Below are positions 11,801 to 25,306 of a stretch of DNA of 64,000 nt, piece after piece (the first letter of the stretch is position 1; every line of letters begins with the position of its first letter). Origin of the DNA: Budorcas taxicolor. Lineage: Eukaryota > Chordata > Mammalia > Artiodactyla > Bovidae. The notes beneath the pieces were generated by a model. It saw only the letters and a program-made list of their open reading frames with translations, did no database searches and had not been told where the DNA came from. The position numbers were made by a program, and so were the translations under genes. The stretch lies in contig NC_068920.1 in the NCBI RefSeq assembly GCF_023091745.1, positions 3,100,001-3,164,000 of the forward strand, in the 5' to 3' direction.

Positions 11801-14214
11801 CGAGCCTGGAGTTCCTCTCGCTGTTCCTGTTGAAAGGGCCTCCTCTTGAGATGCGACGGGAATGCCGGGAACTCATTCCCGACGAAGCAGGGAAAGGATC
11901 CCTCATGTCGAGCTACGAGGCAGAAACCGGGCTCCTCTGGATGTGGGCTGGACCCTCGTGTTTCCTGTAGAGTGGAGACGGGTATGTCGGGGAACTTCTT
12001 GATTTGCACCAAGGGTGTGAAGGACCATTTCGAAGTTCCAGAGGTGAGGTGTGATCAGCCTCGAGACGCCTCAGCGGAAATGGGCCTCATCTCGCCTGGA
12101 GGGGAGAACCTCCTGGATTTTCTCGAGTTGCGGCAGGTCTTCTCGAGTTACCAGGGGGACCTCAGGGACCCGCTCTGGTGGCCTCAGGAAAGGCCTGTCC
12201 CCATGCGAGTTGCTAGGGGCCATCTCGGGATTCCTCTCCCGTCCATGCCGGGGCCTAAGACCTTGTGTGGAGTCGGGGCGGGAACCTGAGGATTCATCGC
12301 CAGTGTTGCCGTGGATCTTGGGGTGCTTCTGAGTCTCCCCAGGGGTGTCAGGCCTCGTCTCGTGTGGGGGCATGCACGTGCGCTTTCCTCCCGAGCTGCA
12401 GCAGTAGTGTCACGCTTCCTGTCACGTGGATCAAGGGATCTGTGGCTATCCCTCGAGGCTTTCCCACAGGGCTGTTCCACGTGCTACCTTGATGTGAGTC
12501 GATCCTCGGCGTGAAATACAAGCCGGTGAAGGAAAAAGAGGTTCCTCTGGAATGGACTGAGACATCTCGGGGACTCTTGGATTGGTGGCACGACCCTGGA
12601 GTTCCTCTCGCCATTCCTGTTGAGAGGGCCTCCTCTTGAGTTGCGACGGGAAAGCCGGGAACTCTTTCCCGAAGAAGCAGGGAAAGGATCTCTCATCTCG
12701 AGCTACGAGGCGGAAACGGGGCTCCTCTGGATGTGGGCGGGACCCTCGTGTTTGCTCTGGAGTGGAGACGAGAATGTCGGTGAACTTCTTGATTTGCACC
12801 AAGGGTGTGAAGGACCCTTTCGAAGTTCCAGAGGTGAGGTGTGATCAGCCTCGAGATGCCTCAGTGGAAATAGGCCGCATCTCGCCTGGAGGGGAGAACC
12901 TCCTGGATTTCCTCGAGTTGCGGCAGGTCTTCTCGAGTTACGACAGGGACCTCAGGGACCCGCTCTGGTGGCCTCAGGAAAGGCCAGTCCCCATGCGAGT
13001 TGCTAGGTGCCATCTCAGGATTCCTCTCGCGTCGATGCCGGTGCCTAAGACCTTGGTGGAGTCGGGGCCAGAAACTGAGGATTCCTCTCCAGTATTGCCA
13101 TGAATCTTGGGGTGCTTCTGAGTCTCCCCAGGGGAGTCAGGCCTCGTCTCGAGTTGGGGCATGCACGTGCGCTTTCCTCCCGAGCTGCAGCAGTAGTGTC
13201 ACGCTTCCTGTCACGTGGATCAAGGGATCTGTGGCTTTCCCTCGAGGCTTTCCCACGAGGCTTTCCCACAGGGCTGTGTCACGTGCCACCTTGGTGTGAG
13301 TATATCCTCGGCGTGAAAGACGAGCCGGTGAAGGGGAAAGAGGTTCCTCTGGAATGGACTGAGACGTCTGGGGGACTCTTGGAATGGTGGCAGGACCCTG
13401 GAGTTCCTCTCGCCGTTCCTGTTGAGAGGGCCTCCTCTTGAGATGCGACGGGAACGCCTTGAATTCTTTCCCGACGAAGCAGGGAAAGGATCCCTCACCT
13501 CGAGCTACGAGGCGGAAACGGGGCTCCTCTGCATGTGGGCGGGACCCTCGTGTTTACCCTCGAGTGGAGACGGGTATGTCGGGGAACTTCTTGAGTTGTA
13601 CCAAGGGTGGGAAGGAACCTTTCGGCGTTCCAGAGGTGAGGTGTGATTAGTCCAGAGAAGCCTCTGCGGAATTGGGCCTCATCTCGCCTGCAGGGGAGAA
13701 CGTCCTGGATATTCTCGAGTTGCGGCAGGTCTTCTCGAGTTACGACGGTGTCCTCAGGGACCCGCTCTGGTGGCCTCAGGAAGGGCCAGTCCCCATGCGC
13801 GTTGCTAGGGTCCATGTCGGATTCCTCTCTCGTCGATGCCGGAGCCTAAGACCTTGTGTGGAGTCGGGGCCGGAACCTGAAGATTCCTCTTTTGTGTTGC
13901 CATGGATCTTGGGGTGCTTCTGAGTCTGCCCAGGGGTGTCAGGGCTCGTCTCCACTAGGGGCATGCACGTGCGCTTTCCTCCCGAGCTGCAGCAGTAGTG
14001 TCACGCTTCCTGTCACTTGGATCAAGGGATCTGTGGCTTTCCCGCGAAGCTTTCCCTCGAGGCTTTCCCACAGGGCTGTGCCACATGCCACCTTGGTGTG
14101 AGTCGATCCTCGGCGTGAAAAACGAGCCGGTGAAGGGAAAAGAGGTTCCTCTGGAATGGACTGAGACATCTGGGGGACTCTTGGAATGGTGGCACGAGCC
14201 TGGAGTTCCTCTCG
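8828..14214 (+). repeat. 11-monomer higher-order repeat, partial copy 2
   Basis: This stretch repeats 1-5387 at a fixed offset of 8,827 bp. Monomers start at 8841, 9631, 10446, 11249, 12051, 12841 and 13643. Reading the two copies side by side I noticed only five substitutions, at 221/9048, 474/9301, 3786/12613, 4318/13145 and 5127/13954, and no indel. The match stops at about 5388/14215, where copy 1 has CTCGCCG and this copy has CTCGCTG. From there the sequence follows the 3-monomer repeat instead. The remaining 39% of the unit (5388-8827) has no second copy in the window, so the second unit was truncated by a later exchange or never completed. Confidence 0.85.
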
Positions 14215-15847
14215 CTGTTCCTGTTGAAAGGGCCTCCTCTTGAGATGCGACGGGAATGCCGGGAACTCATTCCCGACGAAGCAGGGAAAGGATCCCTCAT
14301 GTCGAGCTACGAGGCAGAAACCGGGCTCCTCTGTATGTGGGCTGGACCCTCGTGTTTCCTGTAGAGTGGAGACGGGTATGTCGGGGAACTTCTTGATTTG
14401 CACCAAGGGTGTGAAGGACCATTTCGAAGTTCCAGAGGTGAGGTGTGATCAGCCTCAAGACGCCTCAGCGGAAAGGGGCCTCATCTCGCCTGGAGGGGAG
14501 AACCTCCTGGATTTTCTCGAGTTGCGGCAGGTCTTCTCGAGTTACCAGGGGGACCTCAGGGACCCGCTCTGTTGGCCTCAGGAAAGGCCTGTCCCCATGC
14601 GAGTTGCTAGGGGCCATCTCGGGATTCCTCTCCCGTCCATGCTGGAGCTTAAGACCTTGTGTGGATTCGGGGCCGGAACCTGAAGATTCCGCTCCAGTGT
14701 TGCCGTGGATCTTGGGGTGCTTCTGAGTCTCCCCAGGGGTGTCAGGCCTCGTCTCGTGTGGGGGCATGCACGTGCGCTTTCCTCCCGAGCTGCAGCAGTA
14801 GTGTCACGCTTCCTGTCACGTGGATCAAGGGATCTGTGGCTATCCCTCGAGGCTTTCCCACAGGGCTGTTCCACGTGCTACCTTGATGTGAGTCGATCCT
14901 CGGCGTGAAAGACAAGCCGGTGAAGGGAAAAGAGGTTCCTCTGGAATGGACTGAGACATCTCGGGGACTCTTGGATTGGTGGCACGACCCTGGAGTTCCT
15001 CTCGCCGTTCCTGTTGAGATGGCCTCCTCTTGAGTTGCGACGGGAACGCCGGGAACTCTTTCCCGAAGAAGCAGGGAAAGGATCTCTCATCTCGAGCTAC
15101 GAGGCGGAAACGGGGCTCCTCTGGATGTGGGCGGGACCCTCGTGTTTGCTCTGGAGTGGAGACGGGAATGTCGGTGAACTTCCTGATTTGCACCAAGGGT
15201 GTGAAGGACCCTTTCGAAGTTCCAGAGGTGAGGTGTGATCAGCCTCGAGATGCCTCAGTGGAAATAGGCCGCATCTCGCCTGGAGGGGAGAACCTCCTGG
15301 ATTTCCTCGAGTTGCGGCAGGTCTTCTCGAGTTACGACAGGGACCTCAGGGACCCGCTCTGGTGGCCTCAGGAAAGGCCAGTCCCCATGCGAGTTGCTAG
15401 GTGCCATCTCCTCTCGCGTCGATGCCGGTGCCTAAGACCTTGGTGGAGTCGGGGCCAGAAACTGAGGATTCCTCTCCAGTATTGCCATGAATCTTGGGGT
15501 GCTTCTGAGTCTCCCCAGGGGAGTCAGGCCTCGTCTCGAGTGGGGGCATGCACGTGCGCTTTCCTCCCGAGCTGCAGCAGTAGTGTCACGCTTCCTGTCA
15601 CGTGGATCAAGGGATCTGTGGTTTTCCCTCGAGGCTTTCCCACGAGGCTTTCCCACAGGGCTGTGTCACGTGCCACCTTGGTGTGAGTCGATCCTCGGCG
15701 TGAAAGACGAGCCGGTGAAGGGAAAAGAGGTTCCTCTGGAATGGACTGAGACGTCTGGGGGACTCTTGGAATGGTGGCACGACCCTGGAGTTCCTCTCGC
15801 CGTTCCTGTTGAGAGGGCCTCCTCTTGAGATGCGACGGGAACGCCTT
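14215..15847 (+). repeat. Linker made from a 3-monomer repeat of about 2.39 kb
   Basis: Monomers start at 14445 and 15235. They match 12051 and 12841 at an offset of 2,394 bp, which falls to 2,387 bp after a 7-bp loss near 15408 (CATCTCAGGATTCC becomes CATCTCC). The same trio of subtypes (TTACCAGGGGG, GAAATAGGCCGC, then type B with GTCCATGTCGG) is seen at 3224-5617, 12051-14444 and 14445-16831. Its first two members occur again at 18451 and 28160. This 3-monomer unit is therefore nested inside both larger HORs and joins them. Confidence 0.75.
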
Positions 15848-18800
15848 GAATTCTTTCCCGACGAAGCAGGGAAAGGATCCCTCACCTCGAGCTACGAGGC
15901 GGAAACGGGGCTCCTCTGGATGTGGGCGGGACCCTCGTGTTTACCCTCGAGTGGAGACGGGTATGTCGGGGAACTTCTTGAGTTGTTCCAAGGGTGGGAA
16001 GGAACCTTTCGGCGTTCCAGAGGTGAGGTGTGATTAGCCCAGAGAAGCCTCTGCGGAATTGGGCCTCATCTCGCCTGCAGGGGAGAACGTCCTGGATATT
16101 CTCGAGTTGCGGCAGGTCTTCTCGAGTTACGACGGTGTCCTCAGGGACCCGCTCTGGTGGCCTCAGGAAGGGCCAGTCCCCATGCGCGTTGCTAGGGTCC
16201 ATGTCGGATTCCTCTCTCGTCGATGCCGGAGCCTAAGACCTTGTGTGGAGTCGGGGCCGGAACCTGAAGATTCCTCTTTTGTGTTGCCATGGATCTTGGG
16301 GCGCTTCTGAGTCTGCCCAGGGGTGTCAGGCCTCGTCTCCACTAGGGTCATGCACGTGCGCTTTCCTCCAGAGCTGCAGCAGTAGTGTCACGCTTCCTGT
16401 CACTTGGATCAAGGGATCTGTGGCTTTCCCGCGAGGCTTTCCCTCGAGGCTTTCCCACAGGGCTGTGCCACATGCCACCTTGGTGTGAGTCGATCCTCGG
16501 CGTGAAAGACGAGCCAGTGAAGGGAAAAGAGGTTCCTCTGGAATGGACTGAGACATCTGGGGGACTCTTGGAATGGTGGCACGAGCCTGGAGTTCCTCTC
16601 GCTGTTCCTGTTGAAAGGGCCTCCTCTTGAGATGCGACGGGAATGCTGGGAACTCATTCCCGACGAAGCAGGGAAAGGATCCCTCATGGCGAGCTACGAG
16701 GCAGAAACCGGGCTCCTCAGGATGTGGGCTGGACCCTCGTGTTTCCTGTAGAGTGGAGACGGGTATGTCGGGGAACTTCTTGATTTGCACCAAGGGTGTG
16801 AAGGACCATTTCGAAGTTCCAGAGGTGAGGTGTGATCAGCCTCGAGACGCCTCAGCGGAAATGGGCCTCATCTCGCCTGGAGGGGAGAACCTCCTGGATT
16901 TCCTCGAGTTGCGGCAGGTCTTCTCGAGTTACCAGGGGGACCTCAGGGACCCGCTCTGTTGGCCTCAGGAAAGGCCTGTCCCCATGCGAGTTGCTAGGGG
17001 CCATCTCGGGATTCCTCTCCCGTCCATGCCGGAGCCTAAGACCTTGTGTGGATTCGGGGCCGGAACCTGAAGATTCCGCTCCAGTGTTGCCATGGATCTT
17101 GGGGTGCTTCTGAGTCTCCCCAGGGGAGTCAGGCCTCGTCTCGAGAGGGGGCATGCACGTGCGCTTTCCTCCCGAGCTGCAGCAGTAGTGTCACGCTTCC
17201 TGTCACGTGGATCAAGGGATCTGTGGCTTTCCCTCGAGGCTTTCCCTCGAGGCTTTCCCACGAGGCTTTCCCACAGGGCTGTGCCACGTGCCACCTTGGT
17301 GTGAGTCGATCCTCGGCGTGAAAGGCGAGCCGGTGAAGGGAAAAGAGGTTCCTCTGGAATGGACTGAGACATCTGGGGGACTCTTGGAATGGTGGCACGA
17401 GCCTGGAGTTCCTCTCGCCGCTCCTGTTGAGAGGCCCTCCTCTTGACATGCGACGGGAAGGCCGGGAACTCTTTCCCGCAGAAGCAGGGAAAGGATCCCT
17501 CATCTCGAGCTACGAGGCGGAAACGGGGCTCCTCTGGATGTGTGCGGCACCCTCCTGTTTCCTCTCGAGTGTAGACGGGTATGTCGGGGAACTTTTTCAT
17601 TTGCAGCAAGGGTGTGAAGGACCCTTTCGAAGTTCCCGAGGTGAGGTGTCATCAGCCTCGAGACGCCTCAGCGGAAATGGGCCTCATCTAGCCTGGAGGG
17701 GAGAACCTCCTGGATTTTCTCGAGTTGCGGCAGGTCTTCTCGAGTTACGACGGGGACCTCAGGGACCCGCTCTAGTGGCCTCATGATAGGCCAGACCCCA
17801 GGCGCGTTGCTACGGGCCCTCTCGGGATTCCTCTCCCGACCATGCCGGGGCCGAAGATCTTGTGTGGAGTCGGGGCCGGAACCTGAGGATTCCTCTCCAG
17901 TGTTGCCATGGATCTTGGGGTGCTTCTGAGTATCCGCAGGGGAGTCAGGCTTCGTCTCGAGTGGGGGCATGCACGTGCGCTTTCCTCCCGAGCTGCAGCA
18001 GCAGTGTCACGCTTCCTGTCACGTGGATCAAGGGATCTGTGGCTTTCCCTCCAGGCTTTCCCACGAGGCTTTCCCACAGGGCTGTGTCACGTGCCACGTT
18101 GGTGTGAGTCTATCCTCGGCGTGAAAGACGAGCCGGTGAAGGGGAAAGAGGTTCCTCTGGAATGGACTGAGACATCTGGGGGACTCTTGGAATGGTGGCA
18201 CGACCCTGGAGTTCCTCTCGCCGCTCCTGTTGAGAGGGCCTCCTCTTGAGATGTGACGAGAACGCCGGGAAATCTTGCCCGACGAAGCAGGGAAAGGATC
18301 CCACATGTCGAGCTATGAGGCAGAAACCGGGCTCCTCTGGATGTGGGCTGGACCCTCGTGTTTCCTGTAGAGTGGAGACGGGTATGTCGGGGAACTTCTT
18401 GATTTGCACCAAGGGTGTGAGGGACCATTTCGAAGTTCCAGAGGTGAGGTGTGATCAGCCTCGAGACGCCTCAGCGGAAATGGGCCTCATCTCGCCTGGA
18501 GGGGAGAACCTCCTGGATTTTCTCGAGTTGCGGCAGGTCTTCTCGAGTTACCAGGGGGACCTCAGGGACCCGCTCTGTTGGCCTCAGGAAAGGCCTGTCC
18601 GCATGCGGGTTGCTAGGGGCCATCTCGGGATTCCTCTCCCGTCCATGCCGGAGCGTAAGACCTTGTGTGGATTCGGGGCCGGAACTTGAAGATTCCGCTC
18701 CAGTGTTGCCATGGATCGTGGGGTGCTTCTGAGTCTCCCCAGGGGTGTCAGGCCTCGTCTCGTGTGGGGGCATGCACGTGCGCTTTCCTCCCGAGCTGCA

Positions 18801-21800
18801 GCAGTAGTGTCACGCTTCCTGTCACGTGGATCAAGGGATCTGTGGCTATCCCTCGAGGCTTTCCCACAGGGCTGTTCCACGTGCTACCTTGATGTGAGTC
18901 GATCCTCGGCGTGAAAGACAAGCCGGTGAAGGGAAAAGAGGTTCCTCTGGAATGGACTGAGACATCTCGGGGACTCTTGGATTGGTGGCACGACCCTGGA
19001 GTTCCCCTCGCCGTTCCTGTTGAGAGGGCCTCCTCTTGAGTTGCGACGGGAACGCCGGGAACTCTTTCCCGAAGAAGCAGGGAAAGGATCTCTCATCTCG
19101 AGTTACGAGGCGGAAACGGGGCTCCTCTGGATGTGGGCCGGACCCTCGTGTTTGCTCTGGAGTGGAGACGGGAATGTCGGTGAACTTCTTGATTTGCACC
19201 AAGGGTGTGAAGGACCCTTTCGAAGTTCCAGAGGTGAGGTGTGATCAGCCTCGAGACGCCTCAGTGGAAATAGGCCGCATCTCGCCTGGAGGGGAGAACC
19301 TCCTGGATTTCCTCGAGTTGCGGCAGGTCTTCTCGAGTTACGACAGGAACCTCAGGGACCCGCTCTGGTGGCCTCAGGAAAGGCCAGTCCCCATGCGAGT
19401 TGCTACGTGCCATCTCAGGATTCCTCTCGCGTCGATGCCGGTGCCTAAGACCTTGGTGGAGTCGGGGCCAGAAACTGAGGATTCCTCTCCAGTATTGCCA
19501 TGAATCTTGGGGTGCTTCTGAGTCTCCCCAGGGGAGTCAGGCCTCGTCTCGAGAGGGGGCATGCACGTGCGCTTTCCTCCCCAGCTGCAGCAGTAGTGTC
19601 ACGCTTCCTGTCACGTGGATCAAGGGATCTGTGGCTTTCCCTCGAGGCTTTCCCTCGAGGCTTTCCCACGAGGCTTTCCCACAGGGCTGTGCCACGTGCC
19701 ACCTTGGTGTGAGTCGATCCTCGGCGTGAAAGGCGAGCCGGTGAAGGGAAAAGAGGTTCCTCTGGAATGGACTGAGACATCTGGGGGACTCTTGGAATGG
19801 TGGCACGAGCCTGGAGTTCCTCTCGCCGCTCCTGTTGAGAGGCCCTCCTCTTGACATGCGACGGGAAGGCCGGGAACTCTTTCCCGCAGAAGCAGGGAAA
19901 GGATCCCTCATCTCGAGCTACGAGGCGGAAACGGGGCTCCTCTGGATGTGTGCGGCACCCTCGTGTTTCCTCTCGAGTGTAGACGGGTATGTCGGGGAAC
20001 TTTTTCATTTGCAGCAAGGGTGTGAAGGACCCTTTCGAAGTTCCCGAGGTGAGGTGTCATCAGCCTCGAGACGCCTCAGCGGAAATGGGCCTCATCTCGC
20101 CTGGAGGGGAGAACCTCCTGGATTTTCTCGAGTTGCGGCAGGTCTTCTCGAGTTACGACGGGGACATCAGGGAACCGCTCTGGTGGCCTCATGATAGGCC
20201 AGACCCCAGGCGCGTTGCTACGGGCCCTCTCGGGATTCCTCTCCCGACCATGCCGGGGCCGAAGATCTTGTGTGGAGTCGGGGCCGGAACCTGAGGATTC
20301 CTCTCCAGTGTTGCCATGGATCTTGGGGTGCTTCTGAGTATCCGAGGGTAGTCAGGCTTCGTCTCGAGTGGGGGCATGCACGTGCGCTTTCCTCCCGAGC
20401 TGCAGCAGGAGGGTCACGCTTCCTGTCACGTGGATCAAGGGATCTGTGGCTTTCCCTCGAGGCTTTCCCTCGAGGCTTTCCCACAGGGCTGTGCCACGTG
20501 CCACCTTGGTGTGAGTCGATCCTCGGCGTGAAAGGCGAGCAAGTGAAGGGAAAAGAGGTTCCTCTGGAATGGACTGAGACATCTGGGGGACTCTTGGAAT
20601 GGTGGCACGATCCTGGATTTCCTCTCGCCGTTCCTGTTGAGAGGGCCTCCTCTTGAGATGTGACGGGAACTCCGGGAACTCTTTCCCTCAGAAGCAGGGA
20701 AAGGATCCCTCATCTCCAGCTACGAGGCGGAAACGGGGCCCCTCTGGATGTGGGCGGGACCCTCGTGTTTGCTCTGGAGTGGAGACGGGTATGTCGGGGA
20801 ACTTCTTGATTTGCACCAAGGGTGTGAAGGACCCTTTCGAAGTTCCAGAGGTGAGGTGTGATCAGCCTAGAGACGCCTCAGCGGAAATGGGCGTCATCTC
20901 GCCTGGAGGGGAGAACCTCCTGGATTTTCTCGAGTTGCGGCAGGTCTTCTCGAGTTACGACGGGGACCTCAGGGACCCGCTCTGGTGGCCTCATGATAGG
21001 CCAGTCCCCAGGCGCGTTGCTACGGAGCCTCTCGGGATTCCTCTCCCGACCATGCCGGGGCCGAAGATCTTGTGTGGGTCGGGGCCGGAACCTGAGGATT
21101 CCTCTCCAGTGTTGCCATGGATCTTGGGGTGCTTCTGAGTCTCCCCAGGGGAGTCAGGCTTCGTCTCGAGTGGGGGCATGCACGTGCGCTTTCCTCCCGA
21201 GCGGCAGCAGTAGTGTCACGCTTCCTGTCACGTGGATCAAGGGATCTGTGGCTTTCCCTCGAGGCTTTCCCACGAGGCTTTCCCACAGGGCTGTGTCACG
21301 TGCCACCTTGGTGTGAGTCGTTCCTCGGCGTGAAAGACGAGCCGGTGAAAGGGAAAGAGGTTCCTCTGGAATGGACTGAGACATCTGGGGGACTCTTGGA
21401 ATGGTGGCACGACCCTGGAGTTCCTCTCGCCGTTCCTGTTGAGAGGGCCTCCTCTTGAGATGTGACGAGAACGCCGGGAACTCTTGCCCGAAGAAACAGG
21501 GAAAGGATCCCTCATCTCGAGCTACGAGGCGGAAACGGGGCACCTCTGGATGTGGGCGGGACCCTCGTGTTTCCTCTCGAGTGGAGACGGGTATGTCGGG
21601 GAACTTCTTCATTTGCACCAACAGTGTGAAGGACCCTTTCGAAGTTCCAGAGGTGAGATGTGATCAGCCTCGAGACGCCTCAGCGGAAATGGGCCTCGTC
21701 TCGCGTGGAGGGGAGAACCTAATGGATTCTCTCGAGTTGCGGCAGGTCTTCTCGAGTTACGACAGGGACCTCAGGGACCCGCTCTGGTGGCCTCAGGAAA

Positions 21801-24800
21801 GGCCTGTCCCCATGAGAGTTGCTAGGGCCATCTCGGGATTCCTCTTCCGTCCATGCTGGAGCCTTAGACCTTGTGTGGAGTCGGGGCCGGAACCTGAAGT
21901 TTCCTCTTTTGTGTTGCCATGGATCTTGGGGTGTTTCTGAGTCTGCCCAGGGGAGTCAGGCCTCGTCTCCACTAGGGGCATGCACGTGCGCTTTCCTTCC
22001 GAGCTGCAGCAGTAGGGTCACGCTTCCTGTCACGTGGATCAAGGGATCTGTGGCTTTCCCTCGACGCTTTCCCTCGAGGCGTTCCCATGACGCTTTCCCA
22101 CAGGGCTGTGCCAAGTGCCACCTTGGTGTGAGTCTATCCTCGGCGTGAAAGACGAGCCGTTGAAGGGAAAAGTGGTTCCTCTAGAATGGACTGAGACATC
22201 TGGGGGACTCTTGGAATGGTGGCACGACCCTGGAGTTCCTCTCGCCGTTCCTGTTGAGAGGGCCTCCTCTTGAGATGCGACGGGAACGCCCGGATTTCTT
22301 TCCCGACGAAGCAGGAAAAGGATCCCTCACCTCGAGCTACGAGGCGGAAACGGGGCTCCTCTGGATGTGGGCGGGACCCTCGTGTTTCCTCTCCAGTGGA
22401 GACGGGTATGTCGGGGAACTTCTTGAGTTGCACCAAGGGTGTGAAGGACCCTTTCGACGTTCCAGAGGTGAGGTGTGATTAGCCCCGAGAAGCCTCTGCG
22501 GAAATGTGCCTCCTCTCGCCTGGAGGGGAGAACCTCCTGGATTTTCTCGAGTTGCGGCAGGTCTTCTTGAGTTACGACAGGGACCTCAGGGACCCGCTCT
22601 GTTGGCCTCAGGAAAGGCCAGTCCCCATGCGAGTTGCTAGGGGCCCTCTCGCGATTCCTCTATCGTCGATGCCGAAGCCTAAGACCTTGTGTGGAGTCGG
22701 GGCCGGAACATGAGGATTCCTCTCCAGGGTTGCCATGGATCTTGGGGTGCTTCTGAGTCTCCCAAGGGGAGTCAGGCCTTGTCTCGAGTGGGGGCATACA
22801 CGTACGCTTTCCTCCCGAGCTGCAGCAGTAGTGTCACGCTTCCTGTCACGTGGATCAAGGGATCTGTGGCTTTCCCTCTAGGCTTTTCCTCAAGGCTTTT
22901 CCACGAAGCTTTCCCACAGGGCTGTACCAAGTGCCAGCTTGGTGTGAGTCGATCCTCGGCGTGAAAAACGATCCGGTGAAGGGAAAAGTGTTTCCTCTGG
23001 AATGGAGTGAGACATCTGGGGGATTCTTGGAACGGTGGCAGGACACTGGAGTTCCTCTCGCCGTTCCTGTTGAGATGCCCTCCTCTTGAGATGCGACGGG
23101 AATGCCCGGAATTCTTTCCCGACGAAGCAGGGAAAGGATCCCTCACCTCGATCTACGAGGTGGAAACGGGGCTCCTCTGGATGTGGGCGGGACCCTCGTG
23201 TTTCCTCTCGAGTGGAGACGGGTATGTCGGGGAACTTCTTGAGTTGCACCAAGGGTGTGAAGGACCCTTTCGACGTTCCAGAGGTGAGGTGTGATTAGTC
23301 CCGAGCAGCCTCTGCGGAAATGGGCCTCATCTCGCCTGCAGGGGAGAACCTCCTGGATATTCTCGAGTTGCGGCAGGTCTTCTCGAGTTACGACGGGGAC
23401 CTCAGGGACACGCTCTGGTGGCCTCAGGAAGGGCCAGTCCCCATGTGAGTTGCTAGGAGCCATCTCGGGATTCCTCTCCCATCGATGCCGGGGCCTAAGA
23501 CCTTGTGTGGAGACGGGGCCGGAACCTGAGGATTCCTCTCCAGTGTTGACATGGATTTTGGGGTGCCTCTGAGTCTCCCCAGGGGAGTCAGGCCTCGTCT
23601 CGAGTGTGGGCATGCACGTGTGCTTCCCTCCCGAGCTGCAGCAGTAGGGTCACGCTTCCTGTCACGTGGATCAAGGGATCTGTGGCTTTCCCTCGAGGCT
23701 TTCCCTCGAGGCTTTCACACGAGGCTTTCCCACCGGGCTGTGCCAAGTGCCACCCTGGTGTGAGTCGATCCTCGGCGTGAAAGACGAGCCGGTGAAGGTA
23801 AAAGAGGTTCCTCTGGAATTGACTGAGACATCTGGGGGACTCTTGGAATGATGGCACGACCCTGGAGTTCCTCTCGCCGTTCCTCTTGAGATGGCTTCCT
23901 CTTGAGATGCGACCGGAACGCAGGGAATTCTTTCCCGACGAAGCAGGGAAAGGATCCCTCACCTCGAGCTACGAGGCGGAAACGGGGCTCCTCTGGATGT
24001 GGGCGGGACCGTGGTGATTCCTCTCGAGTGGAGAAGGGTATGTCAGGGAACTTCTTGAGTTGCACCAAGGGTGTGAAGGACCCTTTCGACGTTCAAGAGG
24101 TGAGGTGTGATTAGCCCCGAGAAGCCTCTGCGGAAATGGGCCTCATCTCGCCTGGAGGGAAGAACCTCCTGGATATTCTCGAGTTGCGGCAGGTCTTCCC
24201 GAGTTACGACGGGGACCTCAGGGACCCGCTCTGGTGGGCTCAGGGATGGCCAGTCCCCATGCGAGTTGCTAGGGGCGATCTCGGGATTCCTCTTCCGTCG
24301 ATGCCGGGGCCTGAGACCTTGTGTGGAGTCGGGGCCGGATCCTGAGGATTCCTCTCCAGTGTTGACATGGATCATGGGGTGCCTCTGAGTCTCCCCAGGG
24401 GAGTCAGGCCTCGTCTCGAGTGGGGGCATGCACGTGTGCTTCCCTCCCGAGCTGCAGCAGTAGGGTCACGCTTCCTGTCACGTGGATCAAGGAATCTGTG
24501 GCATTCCCTCGAGGCTTTCCCTCGAGGCTTTCCCACGAGGCTTTCCCACAGGGCTGTGCCAAGTGCCACCTTGGTGTGAGTCGATCCTCGGCGTGAAAGA
24601 CGAGCCGGTGAAGGGAAAAGAGATTCCTCTGGAGTGGACTGAGACTTCTGGGGGACTCTTGGAATGGTGGCACGACCCTGGAGTTCCTCTCGCCGTTAAT
24701 CTTGAGAGGGCCTCCTCTTGAGATGCAGCGGGAACGCCGGGAATTCTTTCCCGACGAAGCAGGGAAAGGATCCCTCACCTCGAGCTACGAGGCGGAAATG

Positions 24801-24991
24801 GGGCTCCTCTGGATGTGGGCGGGACCCTCGTGTTTCCTCTCGAGTAGAGAAAGGTATGTCAGGGAACTTCTTGAGTTGCCCCAAGGGTGGGAAGTGCCCT
24901 TTCGACGTTCCAGAGGTGAGGTGTGATTAGCCCCGAGAAGCTCCTGCGGAAATGGGCCTCATCTTGCCTGCAGGGGAGAACCTCCTGGATA

Positions 24992-25010
24992 TTCTCGAGT
25001 TTCGAGTTAC
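24992..25010 (+). repeat. 13-bp deletion between direct repeats
   Basis: CTCGAGTTTCGAGTTACG stands where other monomers have CTCGAGTT, then 13 more bases, then TCGAGTTACG. The lost piece lies between two copies of TCGAGTT, which suggests slippage or exchange between neighbouring subrepeats. The second copy of the HOR has the same deletion at about 34701-34719. Confidence 0.85.
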
Positions 25011-25306
25011 GACGGGGACCTCAGGGACCCGCTCTGGTGGCCTCAGGAAGGGCCAGACCCCATGCGAGTTGCTAGAGGCCATCTCGGGATTCCTCTCCCA
25101 TCGATGCCGGGGCCTAAGACCTTGTGTGGAGTCGGGGCCTGAACCTGAGCATTCCTCTCCAGTGTTGACATGGATCTTGGGGTGTCACTGAGTCTCCCCA
25201 GGGGAGTCAGGCTTCGTCTCGAGTGGGGGCATGCACGTGCGCTTTCCTCCCGAGCTTCAGCAGTAGGGTCACGCTTTCTGTCACGTGGATCAAGGGATCT
25301 GTGGCT

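Noticed and set aside
1..14214. Possible assembly duplication of the 8.8-kb and 9.7-kb blocks
   Set aside because: It cannot be excluded without reads. However, the copies carry separate single-base differences and end at different monomer contexts, which is what real HOR copies look like. Kept as a HOR, with the read check stated.
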